The notes under the pieces were generated by a model. That model worked only from the letters and a program-made list of their open reading frames with translations, had not been told where the DNA came from and ran no database searches. A stretch of 64,000 nucleotides of DNA from assembly GCA_034509495.1 (NCBI GenBank), contig CM067518.1, positions 6,889,695 to 6,953,694 of the forward strand, in the 5' to 3' direction. The stretch comes from Acestrorhynchus altus (lineage: Eukaryota; Chordata; Actinopteri; Characiformes; Acestrorhynchidae). The position numbers and the translations under genes were made by a program. Positions 1 to 11,234 of the stretch are shown one piece after another. How positions within the stretch are numbered: position 1 is the stretch's first letter; each line of letters begins with the position of its first letter.

Positions 1-551
1 ACCAACCTTAGTTAGTTAAATTCACCAGATAAACATTTACCAACATATATAGTTCATTTAGGTTAAGATCTAGTATTGTCTTCTGGCAATTCTTGATTAA
101 CCTCTTTCCATAGTCCTACAGGTGGCCAATTATGCTGTTTATCTAATTATTTATATTATTAGCTCAGTGAAGTTGTGTTTACCTACTTAATACCTGTGCA
201 ATCAACATGATTTGGCAAAGGGTTGCTTGTTTTTTGTTGGCAAAAGTCAGTAACAACAAGTAAACAGAGGAATAGGAATATTAGTCACACATTACACTGG
301 TGTCATTGTTACTCTGACTGAAAGGAAACTGGTAAACCCAACCAGTCCATTAGGAAGAAATCACAGTTGTTCCTTCAATAAAGCAGTACAGTAAGCCCTG
401 TGATTTGTTTATATATTGATAGATTTGTGGTAGTAGCTTACAGAAAGCTTTGATTATAGTCACTGTTTTAGATTCACTTATACAGTTATTAAAAAATATG
501 ATAGAACATACAAGAATAAATTATACATGCTGATCTTTTTTTAAATACCTT

Positions 552-593
<42 letters not shown>

Positions 594-706
594 TATTATT
601 ATTATTATAAAAGGTATTTAAAAAAAGATCAGCATGTATAATTTATTCTTGTATGTTCTATCATGTTTTTAATAACTGTATTATAATAATAATAATAATA
701 ATAATA

Positions 707-742
<36 letters not shown>

Positions 743-1293
743 AAGGTATTTAAAAAAAGATCAGCATGTATAATTTATTCTTGTATGTTCTATCATATTT
801 TTTAATAACTGTATAAGTGAATCTAAAACAGTGACTATAATCAAAGCTTTCTGTAAGCTACTACCACAAATCTATCAATATATAAACAAATCACAGGGCT
901 TACTGTACTGCTTTATTGAAGGAACAACTGTGATTTCTTCCTAATGGACTGGTTGGGTTTACCAGTTTCCTTTCAGTCAGAGTAACAATGACACCAGTGT
1001 AATGTGTGACTAATATTCCTATTCCTCTGTTTACTTGTTGTTACTGACTTTTGCCAACAAAAAACAAGCAACCCTTTGCCAAATCATGTTGATTGCACAG
1101 GTATTAAGTAGGTAAACACAACTTCACTGAGCTAATAATATAAATAATTAGATAAACAGCATAATTGGCCACCTGTAGGACTATGGAAAGAGGTTAATCA
1201 AGAATTGCCAGAAGACAATACTAGATCTTAACCTAAATGAACTATATATGTTGGTAAATGTTTATCTGGTGAATTTAACTAACTAAGGTTGGT
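1..1293. repeat. 1.29-kb near-perfect palindrome (long inverted repeat)
   Basis: Bases 1-553 reappear as their reverse complement at 741-1293. The pairing keeps one constant register (paired coordinates sum to 1294 at both the outer tips and the inner edge), so there is no net indel between arms. The places I compared were identical. The core at 554-740 is TAA/TTA triplet repeat and holds a third, slightly diverged copy (about 607-680) of the inner arm segment. The outer left boundary is the window edge, so the palindrome may continue leftwards. I see no coding potential in it. It would lie in an intron of the minus-strand RhoGAP gene. It could be a foldback-type transposon, a recent inverted duplication, or an assembly fold-back. 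Confidence 0.95.
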
Positions 1294-2112
1294 GCCCTTG
1301 TGAATGGACCTCTGAAAATTAAAAATGCATTTACTTCTCTGCTGCCCTGCCTAACTGATCGGTTTCTTGATCAGACTGGTGAAGAGCAAGCCAAGACATG
1401 AAAGCTATGATTTACAATCAAGCTTATTTCCTCAAATTGTGGTTTCTAAATTCTCTGAAGTTAAAACATTACTATTGTTGTTTAGATTAACTGGATTTCT
1501 TTGCATTCCAGAAAAAAGAAATCACCATTTACAGGCTTGTGTTTGAGTAATATGAACAGGTTTTTTAACTGTGCAACAAAATCCAGTAAATATTCATACC
1601 CAAACAACACAATGATAATATTATTTTAGCTTTAGTACTTTTTTTTTTTTTTAAAAAAACAACTTTATTGTGAATCAGCTTTCATATCTTGTCATGCTCT
1701 ACACCAGTCTTTCTGATGATGGGTGACTTTATTTCATTCCTGGTGCAGAAATTAAAGTAGCTTAACTTTGTATGATGAAATGGCTAGAAATTAACAGCTA
1801 AAATTTGGGGTCTCTTCATTTTTTCCACAGATGTTGGAAAATTTTTAACACACAAGTCACTGAAATGACAGTAACATGGCAATGAGTGCATGTAGTACTG
1901 GAATTAATAATGCTGCCCGCTATTTTTACACCAGTTTCACTGTTAGTATGAATATGGTTCTTCAGTAAACTCTGTGAACTGCTTAACTGCTTAAAAAGCT
2001 TGAAGGTAGAAACACTGGGCAGTAAGTTTTCAGTGTGTGTGGTTTCAGTAATACAGAATAGAAGAAGCAGCACAGAATATCGACAGGCAAATATGTTTGT
2101 GTTTGTGTGTAC
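1294..2112. other. Intron of the RhoGAP gene, nothing recognised
   Basis: AT-rich sequence with a poly-T/poly-A run near 1640-1665. No exon, RNA gene or repeat family recognised. The next downstream exon of the RhoGAP gene was not found here and is probably beyond the left edge. Confidence 0.5.
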
Positions 2113-2275
2113 TTTTTTAGCCAGGCGCTGGACATGCTCCAGACTGCGCGAGAGCTGTTGAGGTAAAGTGGAACTGCAGCTGTCACTCAGTGTTGTGTGA
2201 TCTTTACTCTCCTGACGTGTTTGAGATAACAACACCTGCCAGCACCTCACCACTGACTGAATACTGCACTCCTTC
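2113..2275 (-). CDS. RhoGAP coding exon 3
   Basis: Acceptor ctctctcag then one base completing Lys, KECSIQSVVRCWQVLLSQTR, a DHTTLSD motif, and LSRSLEHVQRLAKK up to donor gtacac. 163 bp, phase 0 at the 3' end. The W-x-LL-x(2)-T-x(2)-E-S-x-D-H-x-T-L-S pattern is strongly conserved in srGAP-family F-BAR domains. Confidence 0.88.
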
Positions 2276-3343
2276 CTGAGAGAGATATAAACAGATATGA
2301 TGAGATGGTGGTCAGATAAGTATTTAACCCCATAGGTACTTGATATCTTAGTTAAATCGTGGAACCCAAGATCCACACTTCATGGGCAGTTACATGCATT
2401 TCCTAGAATTCATATCTCGGGATCCAACCAAAACCTACACATATGATTGTCGGTGGGTAATCCAGCTCAGAATCCAGCTAAAATTCACCCATTTCCAACT
2501 GAATTTAAATCCCAAAAGTGTCTGCATGTTTACTGCTCTATCCATATATGTACATGCTCAACCTGCATGCAGATTCTGATTGATCAGCAAATAGCTTTAA
2601 TAATTAATTAATGAATAAATAATTAATATCTTGTCGATCGAATCATTACAAATGACGTTCTGGCATTTTCAGCCCAATAACACTCTAGATGATGAAGTTC
2701 CAACAGGATTTCTGAGATTCTGTAATGTAGTTTTAGTCTGTATAAGCAAAAACAAATAAATAAATAAATAAAAATAAAATGTAGAAGCAATTCAAACATT
2801 TAAACTGTCTTAACTTTTACATCTCAAATTGAGACAATTTCTGGCAAGTATGACTGTCTTCTATTATTCTACCTTTCTAAGGTTTGGTTTTGGTGAATCA
2901 AATTATGTCTAATTAACTACAAAAAAAAAAAATTGGTCTACGATTGTAAATGGTAAACATTTTATTATTCAAATACAGACACAGACAGAGGCACAAGCCT
3001 AAAAAAAGCATGTAACTGCCTGCAAAGATCTCAGGTACTAAGAATTAAGGAGTCATAAAAGGAAAATCAGCGTGTTTAATTCACATTTTGACTATTGTTT
3101 TTGAGGGCCAACTCCCCGCATTTCAGATCAGATTCAAGTTTAAACAGAATTGTTTTACTTACTTTTTGATCTTGGAGCTGAATTTGTCAGCAAGTTTATC
3201 TAGAGAGCGGGCATACTCTCCCTCAATCTCCCCCCGCCTGCGCAGGTAATCACTCAAATCCTGTAGTACCTGACTCTTCTGTTCCAGGTGACTGTCAAAC
3301 ACACGCAGCTGCTCTGCCAGCTGATTACGAACCTCTGAGAGAA

Positions 3344-3378
<35 letters not shown>

Positions 3379-3639
3379 TACAGACATTTTTTAAACTACT
3401 GCACAAAGGTGGAGATATTAAAGTATTACATTAAAGAGCAGTTTCTCAAATTGTGCTCAGACCTAAGCTTGAAAAAAGATGTTCATTATTTACATGAAAG
3501 AAGGCCATAAAACATGCGCCAGCAATGTTCAACACTAATTAACCTTTTTATCAGTGCTACTATACCTCCCGTAGTGCTTTAATGGGACTCTCTGATATGT
3601 TATGGGAGTGCCATGCTATTTATTATTATTATTATTATT

Positions 3640-3690
<51 letters not shown>

Positions 3691-5755
3691 TTATTTATTT
3701 CAAACTCTAGTGACAATTATAAATATATTTATAATAATTTATAATAATATAATATAATACATATATTATAAATTATAAATGTATAATATAAAAAAGTGTG
3801 TGCCCTTATGCTAATGGGGCAAGACTTATGTTGCATTTCCCTACCTATGATTGTATGTCACTCTGTATTAAAGTGTCAGTCATACGCCATAAATGTAAGC
3901 CTATATGATGTTCAGACAAGAAAAACCTGTCAAACTGTCTAGTCATGCAACTATAAAACCAAGGGATAATGAGATATGAAGCAAAGGGAACCTCAACTCA
4001 AAATTGAAATGAGAATGGTTAAGTAACCGTATTAGAGTTTGAGAGGAGATATTAGTCATTAGAAGGTTACTGTTAAGTAACTTTTTCCAGTTTCCAGTTA
4101 TGGTCATTTTACTGCAGGCCTTTACACTTCAAAACCATCCTAAATGTATTTATTTCATTTCCTACTGATCAGACTCACAACCTCCCACCACCTCAAGGCA
4201 CTTCCCCCCACTGCATCTGAAGATTATATATTACTTTAAAAGGGGGCATTACTGGTGTTAAATTCTGAAGAAGTAGTAGAATATCACTTTCTGTTATCTA
4301 CACAGATTTATCAGCACATCTAACTTTAACAAGTGAGGAACATAAATAGTTCCTCTCTAGTAAATGATGAATTTATTTAAATGGCTTCCGAAATGCACCC
4401 GTTTTTTTTTTTTTTGGGCTGCTCTACATACACGTCTGTGGTATCCACAGTGAACTACAATAAACGGGCAGAGAGGAGAAAGGAGAAGAGAAAAGTGCTG
4501 AAGTAAGTATTCAAAAAGGGCAGCAATGCATTATTCAGCAGGCAGAGTGTCTTCAGAGGCCACAAGTTGAGAGGGAGTTCTACTTTTTGGCCCGTGGGCT
4601 TTAGACAACCTAAAAAAAATCACTCTGTATGGTCTAGTGACCAATGAAAATTTGTATAATAGTGCATTTTGAAAATAGCATACTCATGGAACATACATAT
4701 GGAAGGAAGGTCAGTGTTGGTACATGAGACATGGTACAGTACTGTTGTAATCACCATAATCCATAATCACCCAGTGTATTTAGGAACTAACAGCTGAATC
4801 AAAATCTCAAGCTTTTCTGACTTTAAATTCAAAGGTGCAAAAAAATTTTGGCCATGACTGTAGATGACAAATTTTTTTTCTTTCTAGTCACGTAGTGTTC
4901 TTGTGCCAAAGGGAACGCGTGTACAATTAAATTACAATAAAAGAATATAACGGTCCAATGTTAAAGGTAAACACTATCTTGGTTCTTTGCTGTATATTCA
5001 CTGCATTCACAGCTACATTATATGGACACCAGTTTTGGAACATCTGCTTATTCACTGTTTTTTCCAAAATGATGGACACTAAAATGTGTTTATCATGCTT
5101 TTGTTGGTGTAACTGTCTCTACTGTCTAGGGCAGGGGCAGTACTAGGCCTTGGGTCTTTCCTTCCCAATGACACATTTAAACAAATGTAATGAGAGCCAT
5201 AACAACTAAAAGGGATGGCCCCTCATCCAAGACACCCCTTGGGCCAAGTCCCAGACCTCTAGGATATCTACGCCTGCCCCTGGTCCAGTGAAGCCTTTCT
5301 AGTAGATTTTGAAGCATTGCATTGAAGATTTGATTGCATTCAGTTATATGAGCATTACATGAGGTCAGGAGTTTGGATGATCACAACCCCACCTCATCCC
5401 TAAAGCAAGAAATCCCAAACATAATGAAAAGGCTCAATGGCAGGGGGTTTATAACCCACACCCTGCATTAGGCATTAGAATCTGTTACAGGGGGACCAAT
5501 TCTATTGCTAAAACTATTCTACAGTGACTAGACAAGCTGTGTGCTTTTGCAATGTCTGAACTTCACGTAGCTGAATACATTCGTTTAATTTGGATATACA
5601 GTGTATTACTCTTCCTATTGGCTTACAAATGCTTGGACTGTATTTGCAAATAATCTAAAACAAGCTTTTAATCGAAACTGTTAAATCCTACCTTTGATTT
5701 GCGTGTCGTAGTCTGCAGCTGTGGCTCTTCTCAGTTTTACGTTGTATGATGACAT
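2113..5755 (-). CDS. srGAP/ARHGAP4-type Rho GTPase-activating protein, N-terminal F-BAR exons (partial gene)
   Basis: Spliced minus-strand gene of which three coding exons are in the window: 5755-5692, 3334-3163 and 2275-2113. Together they give about 133 residues. Proteins of this family (srGAP1-3, ARHGAP4) have an F-BAR domain that binds and bends membrane, then a RhoGAP domain and an SH3 domain, and switch off Rho-family GTPases; only the start of the F-BAR domain is visible. The reading begins MSSYNVKLRR, has YDTQIK at the exon 1 end, LRRRGEIEGEYARSLDKLA in exon 2 and CWQVLLSQTRQESKDHTTLS in exon 3. Phases fit at both junctions (1 and 2). The start ATG has a GCCACC context. FSSK after LADK and the QTRQ.S pattern look closer to ARHGAP4 than to srGAP1-3, from memory of the families. 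The GAP and SH3 parts must lie off the left edge. Confidence 0.85.
2639..2830. repeat. Dispersed repeat, copy A (partner at 22,226-22,443)
   Basis: Shares blocks such as GCATTTTCAGC, CACTCT(A/G)GATGAT and CAACAGGATTTCTGAGAT in the same order and spacing with 22,226-22,443, followed in both by an A-rich tract. Same orientation; both copies are inside introns of minus-strand genes. Family not recognised. Confidence 0.7.
3163..3334 (-). CDS. RhoGAP coding exon 2 (F-BAR helix region)
   Basis: Acceptor ctctcag, then EVRNQLAEQLRVFDSHLEQK and onward to LADKFSSKIK, donor gtaagt after two bases of a Lys codon. The exon is 172 bp. It carries the FCH-like charged helix (LRRRGEIEGEYARSL) typical of the srGAP family. 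Immediately upstream in the intron is a GA microsatellite at about 3345-3375. Confidence 0.88.
3620..3692. repeat. (TTA)n/(TAA)n microsatellite
   Basis: A TTA run flips to a TAA run, so the block can itself fold back. AT-rich imperfect repeats continue to about 3790. Confidence 0.95.
5005..5560. mobile_element. MITE-like interspersed element interrupted by another insertion
   Basis: The left part (GGACACCAGTTTTGGAACA, then CTTATTCACTGTTTTTTCC) and right part (GTCAGGAGTTTGGATGATCA, CCCCACCTCATCCC) match the layout of a similar element at 41,105-41,400 (TTGGGACACCTGCTCATTCA; CCCACCTCATCCCC). The two halves are separated by an insertion at about 5134-5284. Non-coding; transposon family uncertain. 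Confidence 0.55.
5134..5284. mobile_element. Short hAT-like MITE nested in the element above
   Basis: Termini are an inverted pair CAGGGGCAG ... CTGCCCCTG. The flanking octamers GTCTAGGG and GTCCAGTG are similar, as expected for a degraded 8-bp target-site duplication of a hAT-type element. Length about 150 bp, no coding. Confidence 0.5.
5692..5755 (-). CDS. RhoGAP coding exon 1
   Basis: ATG at 5755-5753 in the context GCCACCATGT, followed by 21 codons ending YDTQIK and one base, then donor gtagga. The ATG context and the family-typical YDTQ(I/V)K end decide this start. Upstream (5756 onward) I see no CpG island or TATA box close by, so more 5' non-coding exons may exist. Confidence 0.85.
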
Positions 5756-7049
5756 GGTGGCTCCAACTGGATGCAACTCTGCTTTGGACACAATATCAGA
5801 TAAGTGGCAATGCAATGCCAAAGTGGCAGGGCAGAGACTGCCTACACCAGTGCAGTCAGATAAAACCACAAGTTATCACTGTTGTGCTTTGTTTAATTGT
5901 AAATAAATTGGGCAAATAAATGGTTCCTACCCATTGAGCTCTTCTCAGATATCTAAAGTACTTGTACATTGCTGTACACTATGTCTGTAATGGATACCCA
6001 TTACATGATATACTACAGTATATACTACCATAATAGTTTTCTTTAGCACATTATATTTTATAATCTATAGTTTCATAATGCGGGACACAATATCACAATA
6101 ATATTGTAGCGTATAAACTACTATGAGTACATGCATAACCCCTTTGTATAACCCTAGGTGTATTGTTTGGTAATTGCATTGTTACAGAGTTATTTCTAAT
6201 ACATTAGCACAGTATTATATAATATGTAACTACTTTAAAAGGCTGTAAAAGTTTGGACACCCTAGATTTTGTTCCCAACTTACAATATTGTATATTATAT
6301 TAAGCTAATAATTAGTAATTGAGCATTAAAATGTGCAGAAGTGTGATCTCTGCAGAAGAGCTGTAATTTATTTTCACTTACAAAATCAATAAATGTTGTG
6401 AATTGGCCAGGAGTGCCCTGATATTTGCATAGGTCATACATTTAATTAATGATATGTGTATGAAATCAGTGCAATTAATGATATTATATACAAACTATAT
6501 ACCCTTTGCTTTATAGTTCATTGATTGATAATTAACCCTTACTTACATAACCCTTGTATTATATATTTTATGATATAGTAGAGTATATTACTACAGTATT
6601 ACAGATTCTACATATTTTATACACATAATGATGAAAATGACAATGGTAGTGAATTATAATGTGTACATGATATTTTTGACTTGTCTATGTAATGTTATGT
6701 AACAAAAATTGCTCTGCTTATGAATTTTAATGCTTATTAAAGAAACAGCTCATCTGCAAAAGTTCTATAGTAAAGCACCCTGGTGTGCCAGGTCATGATT
6801 TGTATGATGATATGTATGTGTGTGCCTTTGCTCCACTGCATGCAGAGATGGCAGAAGGTTACAGTGCATCACCCACACCCATCTTTTCTGCGACCACGCA
6901 GGTTGAGGTTAAGCAGCTACAGACTATACTTACACTCTACAGCTTCAGAAAAAGGGAAGAGAGCAAGCTTCCTGTGTTAGGAGCAGCAGAGCCCTCAGCA
7001 AATCATGGCCTGGCTCCCTCACTCTCACCATGAGTCACCCCTCCTCTCT

Positions 7050-7053
7050 CCTC

Positions 7054-7102
<49 letters not shown>
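7050..7102. repeat. (CT)n microsatellite
   Basis: Nearly pure CT dinucleotide run. Confidence 0.95.
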
Positions 7103-7105
<3 letters not shown>

Positions 7106-7829
7106 GGCGTCAAAGAAGTGACTTCCTCTTTCACCACAAATGGAACTAGCAAACTGGTTACTGGTGAAATTTAACTCATTCATGTAGACGTCTTAATGTC
7201 TCATCTCCAGTACAGTATGTGAACTATAAATCCAGTATCTACTTCTTCTGCAACGCTCTTCTGTATTATATGCACACACTTCAGCATCTTCAGTTGTTTA
7301 AGAATGATGGGTTTCAATACACACTCATTTGAAAGTTTGACACATGAAAACAAAGGTGAAGAAAGGCTTTGCAGAAGAACTTTGCATGAAGAGGCTCCAC
7401 ATAATGCAAAAGTGCTATATCTGATTATGATTCTACAACTGTACACACAAGACCAGAAGGGTTAAGAACCCTTTGGGAGTGTAACTGTTACCAGGAGCAC
7501 ATTGGTCCATGGCCAAGCTTCTAAGACCAAGCTATAAACAAAATCAAGCTTCTGTTTATAACCCTAATCACTCTGATGTGCTCAAATCTAACAATCATGA
7601 AAGACAGAAATGTAACAAGTACAATCACTAGAAACCACATACTTGATCACGTGGATTTTGCCAGACATTTGGTAATGTAGACTGAAGACTTACCCAAGAC
7701 TCAAGGTCCTCAGTGTCTCTCACATTGGCCTTCACTGCATAAGTCTTCAGAGCTTTACCAGCAACAGCCAAATGTTCTTTCAGCTTTGTATTAATGTGTG
7801 CCCAAGTTAGACCAAACACAGTGGAATCC

Positions 7830-7849
7830 CACCACTCTCTCTCTCTCTA

Positions 7850-7882
<33 letters not shown>

Positions 7883-7992
7883 TTCACTCACAGCGTCACA
7901 TACAGTCAGTGTTGTTATAACAATCTCTAACTCACTAAGGGAAGGCAGAACTTCACTTTCTGAGTCCCTCCCTGCCTGCCCACTCATTTTGA

Positions 7993-8043
<51 letters not shown>
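7830..8043. repeat. CT/CA and CA microsatellite pair
   Basis: CT-rich tract followed by CA at 7830-7882, then a unique 110-bp spacer, then a pure CA run at 7997-8043. Confidence 0.9.
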
Positions 8044-8047
<4 letters not shown>

Positions 8048-8812
8048 AATTATGAACATTCTGCACAGCTCATGGTGTCTCCACACCTCACGCTGAGCCA
8101 TCCCCACCCACTCTTAAAGCCAACCTTAACACTGCTTGACTACACCTGATGCATCTCACAACATCAGACCCAGACAATGCTGAGTGGAATTTGTGCTGCC
8201 CACAGAAACAACCAATACTGTTGATTTGAGTAAAAGTTAATATATTTTAATCAAGTACATTTTTTATCTAGAATTTTCTGCACATTTTACAGCTCAGATT
8301 TTCTTTATTTGCAGTATTTAGCACAATGTACACAATAAAACAATTTCTATAAATATTCTATAAATAAAATAATTTCTTAAAATGCATTACTGAGTATTTT
8401 ACAATGAGCTTTGCACAGCCAATCAGATGTACAGATGGAGGAAAGATTATTCTGCTGCTCTGTCAGGATATAAAAGAATCAACTCAGAGCCAACCTTCAC
8501 TGCAAACACTGAAATGGCCTGTTTATGTATGTGCATTTCAAAATGCATTTTGTCTGGTCAATGATAAAAAAAATTGTAGAAAAAATATATATTTTTTAGA
8601 TATTTAGGTACGTTTTGGCTGTTGACTTATGCTATTATGCAGGCTGTAGTAAAGTAACATTAAAACATTAAAAAGCATTGACTTTCTTGTTCAGTTGATG
8701 AATACACTTAAATTGTGGAAGTTAATCCACAATTAAGTTGCTCGCAATATATATATACTGTCCAATGAAAAACATGCATGGATTTACAGGAAAATGCTCT
8801 TAGCTTTGGAAT

Positions 8813-8962
8813 TTAACCTCCTAAGACCCAAACTCTTGCATTTTTTATTTCTCTTTTCTATTTGGGCTAATTGGCACCTGATTAGTGTAAAAACAAAGAA
8901 TTAGCTTTTTACATGATGTAGTTTCTGAGAAAATGATGTCCACATATGAGGACTTTAGTTTT

Positions 8963-9016
<54 letters not shown>

Positions 9017-9263
9017 TGAACACAGTGAAGTTGCAATTAGTGTTGATGATGTGCAAAACATTTATTTTGTGCCTGAACATAGCAGCATTTTTTTCCCCTT
9101 GGACTAACACATCTGGGTCATCCTGTTCTGAAAAGTCAGAGCTGTCATTGGCATGCTGAGCCAAGAAGGTCCATTCGAAAATTCAAGGAACTGCATGATG
9201 TTCTTCTGTGGCATGCCACATAGAGTCAGGTCTTTGTGTGGACGCCAGGTCCTAGGAGGTTAA
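8813..9263. mobile_element. piggyBac-like MITE with TTAA ends and internal (TA)n
   Basis: Begins TTAACCTCCTAAGACC and ends GGTCCTAGGAGGTTAA, i.e. imperfect inverted ends flush with TTAA on both sides, the target duplication used by piggyBac elements. About 450 bp, with a TA dinucleotide run at 8969-9013. The short internal reading frames do not resemble a transposase. Confidence 0.7.
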
Positions 9264-9489
9264 AGTAAAATTAGAGTAATTAAAATGATTCTGAATCTTT
9301 TCTATTGTTTTTTTTTTTCATGATAACATAAAGTGTCAGATTCAAATCATGATGAAAACTAAAAATGGACATTGAAAACATGTCAGTAGTGCATTATTAG
9401 TGTCGTCAACATTGCTGCAAAACTTCATGGCTCTAAAAATCTGTGTGTGTGTGTGCTGCCAGTGTACTGTATAATGATATATAAACTAA

Positions 9490-10200
9490 CAATTAAAGAC
9501 CAGTATCACTACTTTCTTTTCTCTCACAAATCCTTGAATGTTCTGTCTATAATCAGCTGTCTTGCTTTCTAAACCAGGACAATTTACAGGAATCAAATCA
9601 ATTTGGCTTCAAACTGGCACACTCAACAGAGACTGCTCTTACTGCTGTCACTGAAAAACTCCATGCTGCAAGATCAGCTAAATTGTCATGTGTCGTAATT
9701 CTTTTTGGCCTCTCTGCACCCTTTGACGCAGTAGACCGCAAGATCTTCCTGTTAATCCTCAGTAGGCTTGGAATCACTGGTTCTGCATGGCAATAGTTTA
9801 CATCATAACTGTAAGTGTTAATACTGGGTAACAGGGCAGGGTGCAACATCTGCTCCATGCAGACTGTCCACTGGTTTTCCACAAGGCTCAGTGCATGGTC
9901 CTCTTCTCTTTGCTCTCTACACTACTTCTCTTGGTAAAGTAATATCTTCTCAGGGTTTTACTTACCACTGCTATGTTGATGACTCTCAACTCATCCTCTT
10001 TTTTCCCCACCTTCAGACACCCAGCATCTCATCCCGCATCTCAAGATTGCCTCTTTGACATCTCCTCATGCATGGCAGCCCATCACCTCAAACTCAAACT
10101 TAACTACTATTCATTCCTGGAACCACTGTTCCACCCTTGATCTGGCCATTTCCTTTGAGAACTCACTGGTCACTCCATCTGCAGAAACACTTGTGTATGT
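9490..10200 (+). pseudogene. L2-like LINE reverse-transcriptase fragment
   Basis: Broken plus-strand reading frames give QFGFKLAHSTETAL (about 9600), then FDAVDRKI in the place of the FDTVDH block (about 9722), then PQGSVHGPLLFALYTT (9879-9925) and YADDSQL (9972 onward), ending in a MAAHHLKLKLN-like stretch (about 10,075). These are the ordered motifs of L2/Maui-type non-LTR reverse transcriptases, with the YADD catalytic box intact but stops and frameshifts between blocks. Both ends are truncated. A dead insertion downstream of casp9. Confidence 0.85.
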
Positions 10201-10204
10201 ATAT

Positions 10205-11230
10205 ACAGTGGAGGAAACCAGTATTTGATCTCCACTGATTTTGAAAGTTTGTACTCAAAACACTTAAACAGTCTATGATTTTTTTTATGCTGGCTTCTTT
10301 TTTATCAGTGAGAGATTGAATATCAAAAAGAGAATCTAGAAAAATAAATCATATTTTAATAAAAAAATAAGTATTTGATCCCCTAAAAACCATGACTAAT
10401 GTTGGCTCCCACAGACCACCAACACACCCTAATCTCAGTGAAGTTCTTATCTGCATGAGAGACACCTGTCCCAAACTGTCACCTGTATAAAAGGCCACCT
10501 GCCAACAGACTCGGTGACACATCCAACATCTCCACCATGGGCAAGACTAAAGAGCCATCTAAAGATTCTTCTTTCGGCTGCTCCCTTTAGGGGTCGCCAC
10601 AGCGGATCATCTGCCTCCTCCTCATCTTGCCCTATCCCCTGCCTCCTGTTCTGTTACACCCACCATCTCCATGTCCACCTCCACCACATCCACAAACCCT
10701 CTACAAGCTCTCTAAAGATGTGAGGGACAAATGTGTTGACCTACACAAGGCTGGAATGGGCTAAAAAGCCATAAGTAATAAGCTGGATCAGAAGGTGACA
10801 ACTGAAAATGGGTTGTGGATGGGTCTTCCAGCATGACAACGCCCCAAAACATACAGCAATATCAAGGTCATGGAATGGCCTAGCTAGTCTCCTGACCCCA
10901 ATCCCATTGAAAATCTATGCAGAGACACGAAGGTTCACATTTCCAAATGCATGTCTAAAAACCTTAAGGATTTGAAGATGATCTGCAGAGAGGAGTGGGC
11001 CAAAATGACTCCTGAAGTATGTGGAAACCTTATAAAAAACGACAAGAAACATCTGACTGCTGTGCTTGCCAACAAGGGCTTTGCTACCATGTATTAAATG
11101 ATGTTTTACTATGGGGTCAAATACTTATTTCCTTCAATGAAATTCAAATAAATGTTTATTTCTCATTTCATGTTATTTTCTCAGTTTTTCTTTTGTTATT
11201 CTATGTGTCTGTTAAAATAAAGTTTCCTTT
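10205..11230 (+). mobile_element. Degenerate Tc1-like transposon with a nested insertion
   Basis: Left end CAGTGGAGGAAACCAGTATTT and right end region with GGGTCAAATACTTATTTCC, both typical of a fish Tc1 family. The transposase is decayed: it starts MGKTKEPSKD (from 10,538, interrupted by the insertion), then VRDKCVDLHKAGMG, a large internal deletion, VMEWP, SPDPNPIENLCRDTK and EEWAKM. Stops and the deletion make it non-functional. A 150-bp foreign insert splits the start of the ORF. Confidence 0.85.
10557..10717. mobile_element. Insertion nested in the Tc1 transposase, with target-site duplication
   Basis: The Tc1 reading frame stops at TCTAAAGAT and resumes after a second TCTAAAGAT, a 9-bp direct repeat. 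Between them is a stretch starting TTCTTCTTTCGGCTGCTCCC and containing GGGGTCGCCACAGCGGATCA, which I recall as a common teleost interspersed repeat (retroposon-type), family name uncertain. The insertion therefore post-dates the Tc1 copy. Confidence 0.75.
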
Positions 11231-11234
11231 ATTC

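Larger units (their letters stand above)
3335..5691. other. Intron 1 of the RhoGAP gene
   Basis: Holds a GA microsatellite (about 3345-3375), a TTA/TAA triplet block (3620-3692), a short Tc1-end-like stretch near 4835-4865, and MITE-like sequence at about 5010-5560. No other exon found. Confidence 0.5.
5756..8812. other. Intergenic, AT-rich, with microsatellites
   Basis: Between the RhoGAP first exon and the casp9 3' end. Contains a short Tc1-end-like stretch near 6240-6420 (AAAAGTTTGGACACCCTAGA), a CT microsatellite (7050-7102), a CT/CA block (7830-7882) and a CA run (7997-8043). No gene recognised. Confidence 0.5.

Noticed and set aside
1816..2376. 186-codon open frame on the minus strand
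   Set aside because: Only the part 2113-2275 is a real exon (srGAP-family match with splice sites); the rest is intron read-through.
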